DNA of 64,000 nucleotides from JAJZRJ01 sp040757055 (GTDB lineage: Bacteria; Desulfobacterota; Desulfobulbia; Desulfobulbales; Desulfurivibrionaceae). Where the stretch lies: assembly GCA_040757055.1 (NCBI GenBank), contig JBFLXY010000008.1:80328-144327 (forward strand), written 5' to 3'. The notes beneath the pieces were generated by a model. It saw only the letters and a program-made list of their open reading frames with translations, ran no database searches and had not been told where the DNA came from. A program made the translations under genes and the position numbers. Shown here in pieces: positions 43,844 through 53,714 of this stretch. The number at the start of each line of letters is the position of its first letter. Within the stretch, counting starts at the first letter, position 1.

Positions 43844-44629
43844 CTAAATGACCCCGCTGCCGAGCAGCACGGCGATCAGGAATAACATGGCCGCCACCAG
43901 AAGCTGCACGGCGCGGAGCGTCACCTTTTTGATCAGGCGGCTGCCGGCAAAGGCGCCGGCAAAGGCGCCGGCAAAGGCGGCCAGGATGGCCACCGCGATG
44001 AGCGGCAGATTGTCCTGCACCTCCGCCGACCCGAGCAGACCCGCATAGACGGTGAGGCGGGAGAGATCCACCAGGGCCGCGATCACGACGCCGGTGCCGA
44101 TGAAGGCCTCCTTGCCCAAGCCGCTCTTGATGAGAAAGGCGCTGCGGAAGGCGCCCTGGTTGCCGGAGAGCCCGCCGAAAAAGCCGCTCAAAAGCCCCCC
44201 GGCCGGGATGTATTTCTTGTCGATGGCCAGGCGGTTGAAGGCCGGCCACAGTTCCAGCGCGGCAAAACCGGCCATGAGCAGGGCCACCACCAACTTGACC
44301 GGATGGATCACAAACTCCCGGCCACCTGCCTGCCACGCAGTGAGCGGTGCCAGGTCCGCCAGCCAGAGAAGCAGCCCGGCGCCGGCAAAACTCGCCAGAA
44401 AGGCGGGCAGGCCGAAGTGCAGCACCGTGGGCCAGTCCGCCCGCCGGCTGAAGAGTCCGACCTTGAAAAGGTTGTTGGCAAAGTGGACCAGCGCGGTCTG
44501 GGCAATGGCCACCTCCACCGGAAAGAAGAGGGCAAAGACCGGCATGAGCAGGGTGCCGAGGCCGAAGCCGGAAAAGAGGGTGAGGCCCGAGGCCAGCAGG
44601 GCCGCCGTGCTGATGAGCAGATATTCCAT
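43844..44629 (-). CDS. TauE/SafE family membrane exporter
   Basis: A 261-residue protein with about eight membrane helices, two halves each opening with an acid/glycine-rich motif (LTLFSGFGLGTLLMPVFALF and AGGLLSGFFGGLSGNQGAF). TauE/SafE proteins move sulfite, sulfonates or organic anions out of the cell. GAGG nine bases before the ATG supports the start. A threefold 12-base tandem repeat encodes the AFAG run in the penultimate helix. The substrate is unknown; sulfur anions would fit the organism. Confidence 0.87.
   Translation of the reverse strand: MEYLLISTAALLASGLTLFSGFGLGTLLMPVFALFFPVEVAIAQTALVHFANNLFKVGLFSRRADWPTVLHFGLPAFLASFAGAGLLLWLADLAPLTAWQAGGREFVIHPVKLVVALLMAGFAALELWPAFNRLAIDKKYIPAGGLLSGFFGGLSGNQGAFRSAFLIKSGLGKEAFIGTGVVIAALVDLSRLTVYAGLLGSAEVQDNLPLIAVAILAAFAGAFAGAFAGSRLIKKVTLRAVQLLVAAMLFLIAVLLGSGVI
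43944..43979. repeat. three tandem copies of a 12-base unit inside tauE-like gene
   Basis: CCGGCAAAGGCG repeated three times without error, encoding the AFAG repeats of a membrane helix. Because the unit is a multiple of three, copy-number change would lengthen the helix without a frameshift. Confidence 0.85.
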
Positions 44630-44699
44630 AACATCCTCGTGCGCTGGGGCTCATAAAAGGCCAAACAGAGAGGCACCGCCAGCCGCCCATACGCGCAGC

Positions 44700-44730
44700 A
44701 ACGGGGATGCCCTGATTGGACATCCCCGTT
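44700..44730 (-). terminator. hairpin after the MtrB-type gene
   Basis: A perfect 10-bp stem (44700-44709 with 44721-44730) and an 11-base loop, 36 bases past the mtrB-like stop. No T-run follows, so termination strength is uncertain. Confidence 0.5.
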
Positions 44731-44765
44731 GCAGGAGAGAGAGGGAACGAGAAGGGGGGTCTCGC

Positions 44766-47267
44766 TTAATACCGGTACGTCAGGGTGATCGCGCTGTAAT
44801 GGGCCTCGTAACTCGGCCCAAGGTAGCTGCCCAGGTTGATCAGCCGGTTGCCCCACTGGGTGGAACTGGCCGACGAGGTGTCGCGCAGCAGGTACTCGCT
44901 GCCCACCGATTCCGCCCATGGGGTGTTGGCCTCCTGCATCCAGTCGCTGATCTTGTAGCGGTCATAGATGTAGTGCAGGCCAAAGACCAGATTCTTCACG
45001 AACTGGTACTCCAGGGTGGCGTTGAGATTGTACTGCTTGTGGGAGACCGTCTCCGGGTTGCGGAAGGCGAACTCATGGGTGTCCGCCAGGGTGTTGTCCG
45101 GGTTCACCGAAGACTGGGTGCCGAAACCGCTGTACTCGATATCCACCTTGCCCTGAGAATAGGAGTAGTCCGTGGCCAGGCGGAGCTTGCCGGGGATGAT
45201 CTCATAACCCAGCCCCAGACCGATGGTGTTGGTCTTGTCGTCGGTCACCGCCATCCACTGGCTCGTCTCCCTGGTCCATGGCCCAAGCTCTGCGCCGGCC
45301 GCAACGTCGGTCGGGTCGAGCTTGTTGTTCTCGTTGAACTCCAGGCCGCGCTGGGTGGATTCGATGACCTCCCGGCTGCCAAAGAGGTTCAGGGTCAACC
45401 GGTCGGTGGGCGCATAGGCCGCGTCCAGGGCATAGCGCTGGGTCTTGGTCTCCAGCAGGCCGAGCTGGTCGCCGGGGGTGGTGGCGACGTTATCCGCCGG
45501 ATCCTCGCCTGTTCCCAAGGCGAGCAGGGGCTGGACCGGAACGACGCCGGAATCGTAATCATCCTTCCGGTAGAGATAGGAGGCGGTCACGTCCAGCCCC
45601 TCCATGGGCATGATCGTGGCGGCAATATCGAACTGATCCCGCTCCCGGTCGGAGACGTCGAACTTCCGCATGTCCGGATGGTTGCTGAAGGAGTATTTGG
45701 GATTGTCCCGGTCGGTGCCGGCATCGGCCAGGGCATACCAGTAGCTCTCGGCGGTAATCCTGTTGTTGTAGTCCCCGCCGTCGCGGTCGCCGTAAAGGTA
45801 CTTGGCCCGCAGGGTCAGCCAGTCGGTGGGTCGGGTCTTCACCGAGCCCTTGAAGATGTTCTCTTCGGTATCGGCCTCGCGGAAGTCGCGGCCGATATCC
45901 TCCCGCTCGTAGGCCAGCCCCAGGGTGGTCCGCCAGAAGGCCAGATTATAGGAGGTGTCCAGACCATAGTTCATCTGGTCGTAGGAATAGGCCAGGCTGG
46001 TCCGCTTGTTCTTGTAGGTGGTGGTTCCCGCCGCAGCATTGGCTGCGGTGATGGTATCATCCGTAACATACCACCAGTTGCTCTGGGGGGTCTTGTTGTC
46101 CAGCTCGTAGTAGCCGACAAAGGCCCGCAGATTCAGGCGGTCGATGGGGTTGATGTTGTAGTCGGCATTGAAGAGCAGGGTGTCGATCTCGGCATCGGCC
46201 TCGGTGCGGGGCAGGATGCTGGTGGAATCAAAGGCCGTGGCGCTGCCGAAGCTGGTGCTGGCGTAGGGCAGCAGGGTCTCGTCCTGCTCCATCATGCCGT
46301 AGGCGATGTTGGCATTGAGCCGGCTGGCCATGGGCAGGTCGAAGCCCAAGGCCAGGGAGAGGTTCTGATAGCGGTTGTCCGGCGCCAGGGAACGCTGACC
46401 GAAGCTGGCAACATGATGGGCCGCATCCCAGATATCGTAGCCGCTGCTATCGGCATCGGCTGTGTAGGGATTCTGCCAGCGCATGGTGTCGATGTCGTTT
46501 TCAAATCCGGAGAGCAGATAGGTGAACATGGCCTGCCAGGTCGGCTGGATGTACTCGGCCTCGAACTTCAGTTCCTGGGTCTGGTAGTCGATGGGCTCGG
46601 CCAGTTGCGCATTGAGGGTCCGCGGCGGGCGGTCGCCGATGGGGCCGTAGGTGAGGTTGGTGCCATCCTTGCGCTCGTCCGACAGGGAGAGGCGGAATCT
46701 GAAGTCGCCCACGCCGGGGATGAGGGAGAGGGTGGCACTGGTCTTGTCCCGCTGGGTGCCCAGCTCGATGCTGTGCAGGGTGTCGGCCAGCCACGTTGCG
46801 GTGGCCGCATCGTTGGCCAAAAGCTGGGCCGCGCTCGGCACCAGGTCAGGGTTTGGGATGGCTGCCGTGCTCGGCAGGGTGAGCAGGCCGTTACCGTTGT
46901 CGATATAGGGCGTCTTGGCCTTGTTGCTCAGGTTGTGGGGGATCTCGTTGCGGTCGATGACCACGCTCCAACTGCCGTAGCCGCCAAAGCCGAAGCGGAG
47001 GGACTGGTCGTCCTTGAGCAGATCCTGGCCCGAGAAGTCCAGATAGCGGCCTGCCTGGGGATCGAGCACCCCGAACCAGAGATCATAGAGGTGGAACCCC
47101 TCGTCGATGTCACGGTTCTTGTTGAACTTGGACGAATCGTCGCCCGTGCCCTGGCGGACGCCAACGGTCACCTCGCCGGCGCCCTCGATCTTTTTCCCCT
47201 CCTCCTGGGCCATGGCAACCACCGGCGCCAGCAGGAGCAATGATGCCAATACATACGTCTTCTTCAT
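44766..47267 (-). CDS. MtrB/PioB family outer-membrane porin
   Basis: An 833-residue beta-barrel protein: signal peptide (MKKTYVLASLLLLAPVVAMAQ), then alternating amphipathic strands ending in YSAITLTYRY with terminal aromatic. Blocks such as YGSWSVVIDRNEIPHNL, VGDFRFRLSLSDERKDGTNL and the repeated aspartate-rich loops match the decaheme-associated porin family (MtrB/PioB). Such porins hold a periplasmic decaheme cytochrome and let electrons cross the outer membrane. AGGAGG is seven bases before the second ATG (47267), which I prefer to the first (47273). It follows the decaheme gene by 13 bases. No CXXC near the N-terminus is present, unlike Shewanella MtrB. Confidence 0.9.
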   Translation of the reverse strand: MKKTYVLASLLLLAPVVAMAQEEGKKIEGAGEVTVGVRQGTGDDSSKFNKNRDIDEGFHLYDLWFGVLDPQAGRYLDFSGQDLLKDDQSLRFGFGGYGSWSVVIDRNEIPHNLSNKAKTPYIDNGNGLLTLPSTAAIPNPDLVPSAAQLLANDAATATWLADTLHSIELGTQRDKTSATLSLIPGVGDFRFRLSLSDERKDGTNLTYGPIGDRPPRTLNAQLAEPIDYQTQELKFEAEYIQPTWQAMFTYLLSGFENDIDTMRWQNPYTADADSSGYDIWDAAHHVASFGQRSLAPDNRYQNLSLALGFDLPMASRLNANIAYGMMEQDETLLPYASTSFGSATAFDSTSILPRTEADAEIDTLLFNADYNINPIDRLNLRAFVGYYELDNKTPQSNWWYVTDDTITAANAAAGTTTYKNKRTSLAYSYDQMNYGLDTSYNLAFWRTTLGLAYEREDIGRDFREADTEENIFKGSVKTRPTDWLTLRAKYLYGDRDGGDYNNRITAESYWYALADAGTDRDNPKYSFSNHPDMRKFDVSDRERDQFDIAATIMPMEGLDVTASYLYRKDDYDSGVVPVQPLLALGTGEDPADNVATTPGDQLGLLETKTQRYALDAAYAPTDRLTLNLFGSREVIESTQRGLEFNENNKLDPTDVAAGAELGPWTRETSQWMAVTDDKTNTIGLGLGYEIIPGKLRLATDYSYSQGKVDIEYSGFGTQSSVNPDNTLADTHEFAFRNPETVSHKQYNLNATLEYQFVKNLVFGLHYIYDRYKISDWMQEANTPWAESVGSEYLLRDTSSASSTQWGNRLINLGSYLGPSYEAHYSAITLTYRY

Positions 47268-47280
47268 GATCATGCCTCCT

Positions 47281-48186
47281 TTAGCGGGTGAATTTGGCGC
47301 CAGATGGATGATTGGAGCCGTGCTGGGTGTTGTGGCAGTTTACGCACCCCTCGCCATAGGGGTTGCTGGTCCGGTTGTAGCGCGGCAGGTTGATGTGGCC
47401 GCCGTAGGAGTGGCACTGCAGGCACAAAAACGAGCCCTTGGCGTTGAGCAGATTGTTGTTGTTGGAGCCATGCACGTCGTGGCAGTTGGCGCAATTCTCC
47501 CGCACCACCGGGTGTTCCCAGACAAAGGGGCCGCGTTTTTCCTGGTGGCAGTTGAAGCAGGTCTCGTTGACCGTAGCGCCCTTGAGCATGTTCTTGCCCA
47601 CTGAGCCGTGGGGGTTGTGGCAGCTCGAACAGGCCATCTTGCCTTCCTTGACCGGATGACGGGACTGCTTGCTCATCTGGCCCTTCACGTTGGCGTGGCA
47701 GGAGTAGCAGACCGACGGCTCATCCGCCTTGGCCAGCAGCCCCTTGTCGCTTTGCTTCTTCATCAGGGTGTGGCAGGAGGTGCAATTGACCTCGCCGCTC
47801 TTGTGCTGGCTGTTTTGCCAATGCATGCGGCCGCCGTCCTGGTGGCACTGAAGGCAGACCGCCGAATACTGGGCTGCCGAGAGCTTCAGGCTGGCGTCCG
47901 GATTTTCCACATGCTTGCTGCGCGGGCCATGGCAGGCCTCGCAGTCGCGGGCCTGGAGCGGGCCCCTGGCGCCATGCTGGAAGGTCCGGCCATGCACGGT
48001 CTTTTTATACGCCTCGATGGAGTCCGCATGACAGCTGGCGCAGGCATCCTTGTCCTTGACGTAGGCAGCCTTGGCAAAGGCCGGATTGAGCGCGGCCCAA
48101 TCCACCTCCTTGGCCTCGGCCGCGCCAGCCATCGCGGCCCAGCCGACCACCACGAAACACGCGCTTTTCAAAAGTTTTCGTTTCAT
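47281..48186 (-). CDS. DmsE/MtrA-type decaheme c-type cytochrome
   Basis: A 301-residue periplasmic cytochrome. After a signal peptide (KSACFVVVGWAAMAGAAEA) there are exactly ten CXXCH motifs: CASCH, CEACH, CLQCH, CTSCH, CYSCH, CSSCH, CFNCH, CANCH, CLQCH and CVNCH. Length, heme number and spacing match the DmsE/MtrA family, which carries electrons through an MtrB porin. With the porin gene downstream it forms a two-part conduit; an outer cytochrome (MtrC type) is not encoded here. The upstream 254 bases contain a dyad and a TTGACA, probably its regulated promoter. Confidence 0.94.
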   Translation of the reverse strand: MKRKLLKSACFVVVGWAAMAGAAEAKEVDWAALNPAFAKAAYVKDKDACASCHADSIEAYKKTVHGRTFQHGARGPLQARDCEACHGPRSKHVENPDASLKLSAAQYSAVCLQCHQDGGRMHWQNSQHKSGEVNCTSCHTLMKKQSDKGLLAKADEPSVCYSCHANVKGQMSKQSRHPVKEGKMACSSCHNPHGSVGKNMLKGATVNETCFNCHQEKRGPFVWEHPVVRENCANCHDVHGSNNNNLLNAKGSFLCLQCHSYGGHINLPRYNRTSNPYGEGCVNCHNTQHGSNHPSGAKFTR

Positions 48187-48340
48187 TGTTCCTCCTCTCT
48201 CCGCATGATTTTTCTCCCCTTTGTGCTGCGGCTCTGCCCTTGACGGAGCAACGGTTTTCTGCCAACGCAGACCCGCCTGAATACGGCATCCTGCATTGAC
48301 ACCTACAGAAAAAAAGGGGTGCCATCCAGATAAGTCTGCC

Positions 48341-48346
48341 TGTCAA
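48341..48346 (-). promoter_or_regulatory. -35 element candidate for the decaheme operon
   Basis: TTGACA on the minus strand. No good -10 is found at the expected distance, which is common for promoters that need an activator. Confidence 0.35.
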
Positions 48347-48358
48347 AACCGGGAGGGT

Positions 48359-48376
48359 TGTGAAGTTTTCTTCACA
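48359..48376. promoter_or_regulatory. dyad operator candidate upstream of the decaheme operon
   Basis: A perfect 7-bp dyad, TGTGAAG and CTTCACA around four T residues. It lies just upstream (minus-strand sense) of the TTGACA at 48346-48341, where an activator would bind. The obvious candidate is the response regulator encoded immediately before it. Confidence 0.5.
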
Positions 48377-48440
48377 GCGGCTCGGCGGGCGCACAGTGGG
48401 CGCCAGAGGCGGGAAAGGACAAGAAAGGGAAGAGGGCGGT

Positions 48441-49091
48441 TCAGGCGGAGAGTTTTTTCACCAACATGCGGGCGCACTCCATGACCTGGCGCCCTTGCCT
48501 GGTCAGGAGGTAGAGCTTGCGCTCGTCCTGGGTCAGAAAACCCGCCTCCTTGAGTACCTTGAGATGGAAGTTCATCTTGGTATGGTCCTCGATCTCCAGG
48601 TGGCGGCAGATGTCCATGAAGCGCATGGAGCCCTCCTGTTCAACACAGAAGAGGATCTGCCGCCGCAGGGGGTTGGCGAGGCTGCCCATGAGGGTATCCA
48701 TGTTCACCGTTGCCCGGCAGGTTTCAAAACTCGCCTCCTCCAGGGCGCGGCGCACCGAGGCGAGCAGGGTATCCACCCGGAAGGGCTTGGTGATGTAATC
48801 CTGGGCGCCCTGGCGCATGGCCTCCACCGCGTTTTCCACGGTGGCAAAGGCGGTCAGCATGATCACCGGGAGGCGCGGCGCGTTTTCACGCAGGCGCCGC
48901 ATCACCTCCATGCCGCCCATGCCGGGCATGATCAGATCGAGGAGAACGAGGTCGAACTTCCGCTGGCCAAGAAACTCCAGGGCCCTCTCGCCATTGGCCG
49001 CCATGGCGACCTGAAAGCCGGCCCCCCCAAGCACCTCGGCCACGCTTTCCCGCAGGTCCTGATCGTCGTCCACCACCAGAATTTCCGTCAT
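48441..49091 (-). CDS. response regulator with ArsR-like winged-helix output
   Basis: A 216-residue regulator. The receiver (1-120) has D8/D9, phosphoacceptor D52 and the lysine of YITKPFRVDTL. The output (about 130-216) is not NtrC, OmpR or LuxR type: LMGSLANPLRRQILFCVEQE, DICRHLEIEDHTKMNFHLKV and LKEAGFLTQDERKLYLLT read as an ArsR-like winged helix with recognition helix and beta-wing. Such receiver-ArsR joins are uncommon. It overlaps the kinase gene by four bases and ends 254 bases before the decaheme cytochrome, so it is the likely regulator of the electron conduit. Confidence 0.85.
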   Translation of the reverse strand: MTEILVVDDDQDLRESVAEVLGGAGFQVAMAANGERALEFLGQRKFDLVLLDLIMPGMGGMEVMRRLRENAPRLPVIMLTAFATVENAVEAMRQGAQDYITKPFRVDTLLASVRRALEEASFETCRATVNMDTLMGSLANPLRRQILFCVEQEGSMRFMDICRHLEIEDHTKMNFHLKVLKEAGFLTQDERKLYLLTRQGRQVMECARMLVKKLSA

Positions 49092-50506
49092 GCCGCCCCC
49101 TCCGCCGCAACAGGAAAGGTCAGCACAACGGTGGTGCCGCCTCCGGCCGTGGCCTTCAGTTCAATCCCGCCGTTGTGCATCTCCATGATATTGTAACAGA
49201 TGGAAAGGCCGAGGCCCGTGCCCTTTCCCACCTCCTTGGTGGTGTAGAAGGGCTCCAGCACCCGGGGCAGCTCTTCCGGCGCAATGCCGCTGCCATGGTC
49301 GATGACCTCCACCAGCACCTCCGTCCCGTCGCTCCGGCTGCGCACCTCGATGGCGCCGCCGGGCTCCGATGCCTCCATGGCGTTGATGAGCACGTTGAGG
49401 AACACCTCTTCGACCTTGCAGCCATCGGCCAACACCGGCGGCAGCGGTTGCAGTTCCGTGATGAGGTTATATTCCTTTCGCCGGCTGCCGAGCAGGGTGA
49501 GGGTGCCCTGGACCAGGCCGTTGAGGTCAACCGGTTGCAGGTTTGCCCCGCCCTGGCGCGCAAAGCCGAGCAGCTCGCTGGCGATGTTCGAGGCGCGGGC
49601 CAGGTTCCGCTCGATGACGTCGAAGCGCTTTTTGGCGCCATCGGGGAGAGCCGCGTTCCTCGTGTCCTGCCTGAGCAATTCGAGTTGCAGCGACACATTG
49701 GTCAGGGGGTTGTTGATCTCGTGGGCAATGCCGGCAGCCAGTTTGCCCAGGGCCGCCAGCTTTTCGGTCTGGGTAAGCTGCCGGAGCTGCTGTTCGAGCT
49801 TTTTGCGGGTTTCGATGTTGAAGATGTTCAAGGCGCGAACCATGAAAAAGGCGATCCCCACCGCCGCCGCACCCCGCAACACCTCCACCGGCACCCTCAG
49901 CAGAGGGATGATGAAATGGGACGGCACGATGCCGGCCACCAAGGCATACACGGCAAAACAGATTGCGGCCCGGCGAAGGTTTGCGGCCACCGGCTGATTC
50001 AGGTTCCGCATCGTCCGACCATGACGGAAGAGCGCGAAGCTGGCAAGGGCGGCGCCCAACACGCCAATGGTCAGCCGCGCCAGCATCCCGGCCCTCCGGA
50101 GCGCCGCCAGATCGACATGCGCCTCGGTAAGCCAGAGGTACATGCCGATCACCAGAAGCAGAAAGGGAATAAACGCCCGCAGCCATTGCCAACGGATCCT
50201 GGGCTGGGTACGGAGCAGGCTGATGGCGAAGTGATTCAGGAACAGAAAGGAGAGAACCAGGGTCAGAAAGCGCACATAGTGCAGAGGGAGCGACACCTCC
50301 TCGACCCCCATCAGCAGCGTGTAGCAGATCATCCATTCGTACAGGCCGTGACTGAGGCCGAAGATCGCCAGGGAGGGCAGGCTGTGGGCAAGCTGCAGCC
50401 TGCTTTCGGACATATCCTTGACCGCGATGGACAATCCGAGACCAATGAAGGCCAGGCCATAAAAGAAGTACAACAGGACGAGGGGGAAAACCTGAATATC
50501 AGGCAT
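49088..50506 (-). CDS. membrane sensor histidine kinase
   Basis: A 472-residue kinase. The N-terminal 230 residues contain about seven hydrophobic helices without a large loop, so the signal is probably sensed within or next to the membrane. A coiled coil (KKLEQQLRQLTQTEKLAALG) leads to the HisKA domain with H262 in AGIAHEINNPLTNV and HATPase_c with N-, G1- and G2-boxes (NVLINAMEAS, DHGSGIAPEELP, KGTGLGLSICYNI). It pairs with the receiver-ArsR protein (ATGA overlap). The neighbouring electron conduit suggests a redox or quinone signal, but this is inferred. Confidence 0.9.
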   Translation of the reverse strand: MPDIQVFPLVLLYFFYGLAFIGLGLSIAVKDMSESRLQLAHSLPSLAIFGLSHGLYEWMICYTLLMGVEEVSLPLHYVRFLTLVLSFLFLNHFAISLLRTQPRIRWQWLRAFIPFLLLVIGMYLWLTEAHVDLAALRRAGMLARLTIGVLGAALASFALFRHGRTMRNLNQPVAANLRRAAICFAVYALVAGIVPSHFIIPLLRVPVEVLRGAAAVGIAFFMVRALNIFNIETRKKLEQQLRQLTQTEKLAALGKLAAGIAHEINNPLTNVSLQLELLRQDTRNAALPDGAKKRFDVIERNLARASNIASELLGFARQGGANLQPVDLNGLVQGTLTLLGSRRKEYNLITELQPLPPVLADGCKVEEVFLNVLINAMEASEPGGAIEVRSRSDGTEVLVEVIDHGSGIAPEELPRVLEPFYTTKEVGKGTGLGLSICYNIMEMHNGGIELKATAGGGTTVVLTFPVAAEGAA

Positions 50507-50548
50507 GGTGTACCGGGCCTCCTCCGGGGAACGGAACCGCGATGGGGA

Positions 50549-52375
<1,827 letters not shown>

Positions 52376-52380
52376 GGACG

Positions 52381-53418
52381 CTACTCCACGATGATGGTGC
52401 CGGGCTCGCCCGCCACCACCTCGCCGATGATTCCGTAATCCAGGGCGTAGCGCCGCTTGGCCAGCCGGGCCATGATCGATTCCAGCGCCTCAGGGGGCGC
52501 GGCGATCAAGAGGCCGCCGGAGGTCTGCGGGTCGTAGAGCGCCATCTCCAGCGGGTCCAAGGGCGCGAGATGGCTTGTGACCAGCGATTGATAGAAGGCC
52601 CTGTTCTTGTGCGCCCCTTCGGGGATAATGCCCATGCCGGCAAAGTGGAGGGTTTCTGGCAGCACCGGCACCCTTTGGGCATCGACCCGGATCGCCACCT
52701 GCGAGGCCGTTGCCACCTCGACAAGGTGGCCAAGAAGGCCGAAGCCGGTGATGTCGGTGCAGGCGTGGACCGTTACCGTGCTCATGAGCTGGGCTGGTTC
52801 GCGGTTCAGGGTGACCATCACCCGGGTGATCAGCTCCTCGACCTCGGCCCCGGCCAGATTGCCCTTGATGGCGGTGGCGAGAATGCCGGTACCGACGGGC
52901 TTGGTCAGCAGCAGATGGTCGCCCGCCTGGGCACCGTTGTTGCGCACCACCCGGCTCGGGTGGACGGTGCCGGTCACCGACAGGCCGTACTTGAGTTCCT
53001 CGTCCTCGATGGAGTGGCCGCCCACCAGCAGCGCCCCGGCCTCGGTGATGATGTCGAGCCCGCCCTGCAAGACCTGCCGCAACACCGCCTTGTCCATGGT
53101 CTTCACCGGAAAGGCGACGAGGTTCATGGCGAGCAGGGGCTTGCCGCCCATGGCATAGACATCGCTCACGGCGTTGGCCGCGGCGATCTGACCGAAGCGG
53201 TACGGGTCGTCCACAATGGGGGTGAAAAAATCCACGGTCTGGATGAGGGCGGTCTCGTCGTTGAGACGATAGACCCCGGCATCCTCGCAGCCATCGATGC
53301 CCACGAGCAGGTTGGGGTCGGTCGGCACCTTCATGCCGCACAGGATCTGGTCCAGGTCCCCTGGACTGAGCTTGGCCGCTCAGCCGGCGGCCTTGGCTCT
53401 GCTGGTCAGCTTGATCAT
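52381..53418 (-). CDS. selD: selenophosphate synthase, selenocysteine form
   Basis: A 345-residue enzyme that makes selenophosphate from selenide and ATP, the selenium donor for Sec-tRNA. The N-terminal active site reads A-A-G-U-A-A-K: codon 13 is an in-frame TGA (53380-53382) where other SelD have Cys or Sec, followed by the invariant lysine. A hairpin 13 bases later fits a bacterial SECIS. Later motifs are TVDFFTPIVDDPYRFGQIAA, VYAMGGKPLLAMNLVAFP, GGHSIEDEELKYGLSVTG and DITGFGLLGHLVEVA. Without the readthrough the gene would appear to start at residue 29. Its ATG overlaps the end of the DUF3343 gene. Confidence 0.95.
53350..53366 (-). promoter_or_regulatory. SECIS hairpin of selD
   Basis: A perfect 7-bp stem (53366-53360 with 53356-53350) and a 3-base GGA loop on the minus strand, beginning 13 bases after the in-frame UGA. 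The distance and G-containing small loop agree with bacterial SECIS elements that SelB binds. Confidence 0.75.
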
Positions 53419-53711
53419 GGCGTATCCGTGGTGATGGGAACTTCGCTGTAGCCGCCGCCCGGCTCCTTGTAATAGAGGCGGGCGATGGCAATGGCCGCCC
53501 TGGCAAGCGCCTCGCGCACCGCGGCAAGGTCGGCCATGGCAAAGGCGATGGCCATACCGCAGTCGCTGCCGATGCGGCGCGGTACCGGGATCACGTCGTG
53601 GCGGATGCCCGCCTTCTTGAGCCGCTCCTCGGCCTTGAGAACAAAGTGGATGGAACCGAGAATCGCCACCCCCTCCAGTGCCGGCAACCCTTTTGCGTCG
53701 TGCCCGGCCAC
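53415..53711 (-). CDS. DUF3343 protein, putative selenium/sulfur carrier-like
   Basis: A 98-residue protein with LGSIHFVLKAEERLKKAGI, HDVIPVPRRIGSDCGMAIAF and its single cysteine in SDCGMAI, the standard DUF3343 pattern. The family often lies beside selenium genes, and a role in binding or delivering Se or S through the cysteine has been suggested but not shown. Its stop overlaps the selD start (ATGA), which directly supports a selenium link here. It begins three bases after the gpsA stop with AGGGG inside gpsA's end. Confidence 0.88.
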   Translation of the reverse strand: MAGHDAKGLPALEGVAILGSIHFVLKAEERLKKAGIRHDVIPVPRRIGSDCGMAIAFAMADLAAVREALARAAIAIARLYYKEPGGGYSEVPITTDTP

Positions 53712-53714
53712 ATC

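Noticed and set aside
44052..47243. 1063-codon open frame on the plus strand
   Set aside because: Antisense to the MtrB-type porin and the TauE gene; no domain sense.
48187..48358. sigma-54 promoter upstream of the decaheme cytochrome
   Set aside because: Candidate GG and GC elements have the wrong spacing or lack the -12 GC; the regulator is also not of NtrC type.
52381..53334. selD starting at Met 29
   Set aside because: This would drop the active-site residue and lysine; the in-frame UGA with a SECIS-like stem explains the interruption.
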